From: Hypsibius dujardini
Taxonomy: Eukaryota; Tardigrada; Eutardigrada; Parachela; Hypsibiidae
Assembly (NCBI GenBank): GCA_001579985.1
Contig: LRSR01010612.1
Span: forward strand, 1 to 50,389
Direction of reading: 5' to 3'
Length of the DNA: 50,389 nt
Part shown: piece after piece, positions 47,008 to 50,389 of the stretch
How positions within the stretch are numbered: position 1 is the stretch's first letter
Layout of the letters: each line of letters starts with the position of its first letter
Position numbers and translations under genes: made by a program
The notes under the pieces: generated by a model
Databases searched by the model: none
What the model was told of the DNA's origin: nothing
Seen by the model: the letters and a program-made list of their open reading frames with translations, nothing else

Positions 47008-47344
47008 TTCAACGGATACAAAAAATACTATTTACAGTAAAATTCGTCGAGAGAAGAAGACGAGCCGGCAAAATGAAAACAGATCGGGCAAAAAAACAAA
47101 CATTAAAAGGAGGTTAGGATAATCCGGATGTGCGTTGTGTGCGGTGCGCACGTTGTCAAAATTGTTTGAGCATGCGCACGGCGCAGTTGCACTGTGCATA
47201 ATTCCACATACAAAATATTTTGAAAAGTTCTTCCAGTTCTCTTAGGACTCGTGCACCGGTAGGATTTATCCAGGTTTTTGCAGACAGGGATTGTTTTGCA
47301 AAAAGGATTGTGTCATTAACGAGGGTGACAGTTGCTGACCAAAA
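47008..47344. promoter_or_regulatory. divergent promoter region BET1 / RABGGTB
   Basis: Only 337 bases separate the two start codons, so both 5' UTRs and core promoters must fit here. The central part (about 47130-47190) is locally GC-rich, with GTGCGCAC-type palindromic words. No TATA box is evident. The call rests on position only. Confidence 0.5.
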
Positions 47345-49053
47345 ATGGTAAGTTTTATTTATTTAATGCATTGTGTAAAGTAAAAAGAATGCCAAAAAAA
47401 TATATTTTGCTTTGAGGCATCTCCCAATCGGGATGTCAAAATGCCGGACAACATTCTCCCGACTTTGATCGTCGAGAAGCACCGCGATTATTTGGAGCAC
47501 TACGGAAAAACCATCGATACATACGTAAGTATCGGTTCTGGCAGTGCCAACTCAAGGCTACTTGATTGATCGGTTGATTGGATTTGTGCGTAATTTCCGG
47601 ATGTAATTGTTCGTTAGATTGATTGATTGATTTGATTGGTTCCGTCGTCCGACCGGTCGCTGGATTGACCCTCTCCTCCGCACTCTGGACTTACAACATT
47701 TTTTTGGCTGAATATTAATCCGTTTGGAGTTAATTTTTGGATCGCCTAATATCCAAAAGATGTCAGGGAAGCAGGCCTTTTTACAGTAAAAATCGAGAAA
47801 AGACCACTTCCGGATTTGAGTTAGCGTTGGCGAGTAAACCTTTTTCTCTCTAAAATTGGCCTACTCTAATCCTGATGAGAGGAAAAAATGACTTCGTTCG
47901 GTCTTTAGAATATCTCCTTTTTGTGCCTCATTAATACTTTGAATGGAATAAATAGTCAGTCAATCAATCAATCAATTGGTTGATGTCACTTAGTAAGTCA
48001 ATCGATCAGCAATCAATCAATTATTGGAAAGCAGTACTGTTCGAATAACGTGTTTAAGTTTTATAAAACATTTAATAAATTTAATTCTACCGAAAATTTT
48101 TATTGAAATAAAATACTTATTTTATATTGGTCGCATTTTCAGCATTTAAATCAGCTTTTAAATAAAACATCGTAATATTTGAAGTAAATGAATGGTTTTA
48201 AATTTATATATTAATTCTCTTTTTGGGACTTCGAATAAAATACAAATTTGTATTTTATTTATAATAAAATATCGCTCTTTCATTTACTAAAAATATCTTT
48301 TAAATACGTTTAAAAAGCATTATTATAATTATTATTATGATAAGCCTTCTTGAATTAGCCAATCAATCAAACGAGAGCGTCATTGAAGAATATTTAATAC
48401 CGTTATATATGTTTAGGAGTTCTCTATCGCGGAGTACCTCCGCGTCTCCGGCATCTACTGGACCACCACCTGCCTGGATCTCCTTCACTCACTGGGACAG
48501 TCCACACGATTCACCCGAGACTCGGTAATAACGTACGTCAAAAGCTGCCAGAAGGCGTCCGGAGGGTTCGCGCCCCATCCCGACCATGACGACCAGATGA
48601 CGCATACCCTCACCGCGTTGCAGGTCCTCGCGACCTATGACGCCCTCGACCAGATCAACCGGGAAGCCGCGGTGCGACACATTGTAAGCCTGCAGCAGGC
48701 GGACGGAAGCTTTGTCGGGGACAAATGGCTGGAAGTGGATACCCGCTTCTCCATGTGCGCACTAGCAGCGTTGGCTATTTTGGGGGCACTTGATCGATGT
48801 GACCGGGAGAAGGCGGTGGAGTTCTTACGGCGATGTCAAAACTTTGACGGCGGTTTTGGGACGTCGCCAGGTGCGGAATCGCACGCGGCCATGATCTACT
48901 GCAGCGTGGGGTCGTTGGCTATTTTGGAACGACTGGAGGTGGTGGACGCCGATCGGTTGGGACTGTGGTTAGCCAAGAGGCAGCTTCCGAGTGGCGGTTT
49001 AAATGGTAAGTTAATCAGCTGTCTGTCTGCCTGTCGATCGGTCGGTCCGTTTC

Positions 49054-49084
<31 letters not shown>

Positions 49085-49539
49085 TTCCACCTTTTCCCAT
49101 CTGTTTGACAAGTACCTCACGCCTTCTTCCATAACTTTCAGGTCGGCCGGAAAAGCTTCCCGATGTGTGTTACTCGTGGTGGGTGCTCGCCTCCCTCGCC
49201 ATCCTCGGCCGGCTCGACTGGATCGACGCAACACAGCTACGCAACTTCATCCTCGCCAGTCAAGATACGGAATCCGGCGGGATCGCCGACCAGCCTGGAA
49301 ACATGCCGGACCCCTTCCACACAGTGTTCGGCATTGCTGGGCTCTCCCTTCTCGCCAGCCACCATCCACCCCCACTCGACTCCTCCTCAACCTCTTCCCC
49401 CATCATTGTGCCGTTGAAAAAAGTGAACCCTGTGTTTTGTATGGCCCAGGAAATTATCGATCGCCTCGGCATTTCCAATCAAATTCTCCCACCTGCGAGT
49501 CAACAAAAATCCGAGCAGTTTCCTGTTGACTCTTCCTGA
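47345..49539 (+). CDS. RABGGTB: Rab geranylgeranyltransferase beta subunit, 4 coding exons, 365 aa
   Basis: Exons are 47345-47347 (the ATG alone), 47417-47524, 48417-49005 and 49142-49539, in phase. The enzyme, with its alpha subunit and REP, attaches geranylgeranyl groups to C-terminal cysteines of Rab GTPases. Family features are [10 protein letters not shown] near the start, YLRVSGIYW, and repeated prenyltransferase alpha-alpha barrel motifs ([14 protein letters not shown]-like [36 protein letters not shown]). The zinc ligands D241, C243 and H293 are present, and VNPVFCM lies near the end. It is about 34 residues longer than the human protein because of a Pro/Ser insertion between GIAGLSLL and VNPVFCM and a longer tail. 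The intron after the ATG begins GTAAGT. Confidence 0.95.
48060..48300. repeat. AT-rich dispersed repeat copy in RABGGTB intron 2
   Basis: It shares AAATAAAACATC, TAATATTT and GGGACTT/GTGACTT-(N)-ATAAAATA blocks with 34330-34640 and about 1140-1260. It appears to be a decayed element rather than simple AT composition. Confidence 0.45.
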
Positions 49540-49748
49540 TTTGTGTGTCACACTATACTTTGCTGGACCACACTTTGTCAACGTGATAGCCTTTCGTTAT
49601 TCCATTTTTGATGGATATGCGGGTCGATTTTTTCATGTTTGCCTTTATTTCCCTTTGAATTTGTTAGGCTGATTTTCGACTGCGTTTTTAGCTTGAAAGT
49701 TTCATTCTCCTCAGTTTTTCCTTGAACTGTTGGTCAGTCAGACTTAGA

Positions 49749-49859
49749 ATGACGGAGGAGAAAGCGTTGTTACCGAATTTGACAATGCATTATCCGGGGC
49801 ACACCCATCCGGCGGATAATTTTGGTCGACAACAAGTCATTCGCGTTGCCATTTCAGCG
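49749..49859 (+). CDS. first coding exon of an unidentified gene leaving the window
   Basis: An ATG at 49749 opens 37 codons ending at a GTGAGT donor (49860). A 3' splice-like sequence ending CTGTTTCAG sits at about 50380-50388, so exon 2 would begin at the window edge. The peptide includes HYPGHTHPADNFGRQQVIRV and matches no family I recognise. It could equally be a chance open exon. Confidence 0.45.
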
Positions 49860-50095
49860 GTGAGTTCTTCCTGTCTAGCATTATTCCACGTGCCGGAAAG
49901 ATGCCTCGCCAACGATAGGCCTTTTGCTACTACTGTCTTCGACAATGCTTTTGCGACAAACTTTACTACGCTCTCACGTCACGAGAGTATCATATTAGTA
50001 CATGCATCAACAGATAGACAGAACAATCACAAATTGCAATTGCAAAAACTAGACAAAGTCGATCAAAGTTTGGTTGTCTTTGTCTGAAAAGCAAA

Positions 50096-50240
50096 AAGTT
50101 TTTTTAGATTAGTTTCTTATTAGCTAGAACTTTAACGTGTAGTTTTAGTTTCAGTGGAAATTATTCAACTAATTTTGCCCGCGTAAAACTAGAGACCAAA
50201 ACTTTAGCTAGTTATTTTAGAAACTAAACAAAAAAAAACT
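50096..50240. mobile_element. small imperfect foldback element
   Basis: AGTTTTTTTAGATTAGTTTC with AGCTAGAAC-TTTA on the left (50096-50146) is an imperfect reverse complement of 50185-50240. It lies in the intron of the last gene. Confidence 0.6.
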
Positions 50241-50389
50241 AGAAAATCAGTTATGATAGTCAGAATTTAGTTATGGGTTAGTTTGATTGCGTCATCCATG
50301 CATCAGTCGTTGTGTCCCTGCTCCATTGTCGATGTGATGTGTGTCCTTGTGACATTCAGTTCCTGATCTGTCTATCCATCTGTTTCAGT

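Overview
This window is eukaryotic and almost certainly from an invertebrate animal. The genes are multi-exon with GT-AG introns, and the gene set (Roquin, BTB-BACK, BET1, MMS19, RSPH3, RABGGTB) is metazoan in character. RSPH3 implies an organism that builds a motile axoneme, at least in sperm. I cannot name the phylum from sequence alone. All exon models below were assembled by hand from splice sites and reading phase. Except where stated (the WD40 terminal exon, the nitronate monooxygenase fragment, the decayed F-box copy and the edge exon), the exons of each model join in phase.

Layout, left to right: an AT-rich edge with the last exon of a WD40 gene (645-953); a ~740 bp foldback element (2116-2853); a 9-exon minus-strand orphan coiled-coil gene of 1309 residues (8278-3067); ABITRAM/FAM206A (9674-11991, +); a BTB-BACK protein (12368-14476, +); an N-terminal-only nitronate monooxygenase fragment (15664-15157, -); RSPH3 (16580-19285, +); MMS19 (26350-19694, -); a decayed F-box-like gene (26715-28398, +); Roquin/RC3H (29151-33406, +); a second F-box-like paralogue in opposite orientation, broken by a 545 bp insertion (37014-34075, -); a 14-exon UPF1-like helicase fused to a REXO1-type exonuclease (37827-45234, +); BET1 (47007-46203, -); RABGGTB (47345-49539, +); and the first coding exon of a gene leaving the window (49749-).

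The most striking observation is the helicase-exonuclease gene. It has a UPF1-type CH zinc domain, a complete SF1 helicase core and a complete DEDDh exonuclease in one open model of 1260 residues. The change from helicase to REXO1-like sequence lies inside a single uninterrupted exon. This predicts one polypeptide that could unwind or remodel RNA and degrade it 3'-5'. Next to it are an RNA-decay gene (Roquin, here without its usual CCCH finger) and two mobile-element-damaged F-box genes arranged as an inverted pair around Roquin.

A second theme is the repeat load. Degenerate (CTGT)n/(CTGC)n arrays or their complements fill many introns and several intergenic gaps. They contain no stop codon in the pure form, so they create long false ORFs, and in MMS19 the terminal exon appears to read into one. 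At least four foldback or inverted-repeat elements and a 545 bp insertion with a 7 bp target duplication are also visible.
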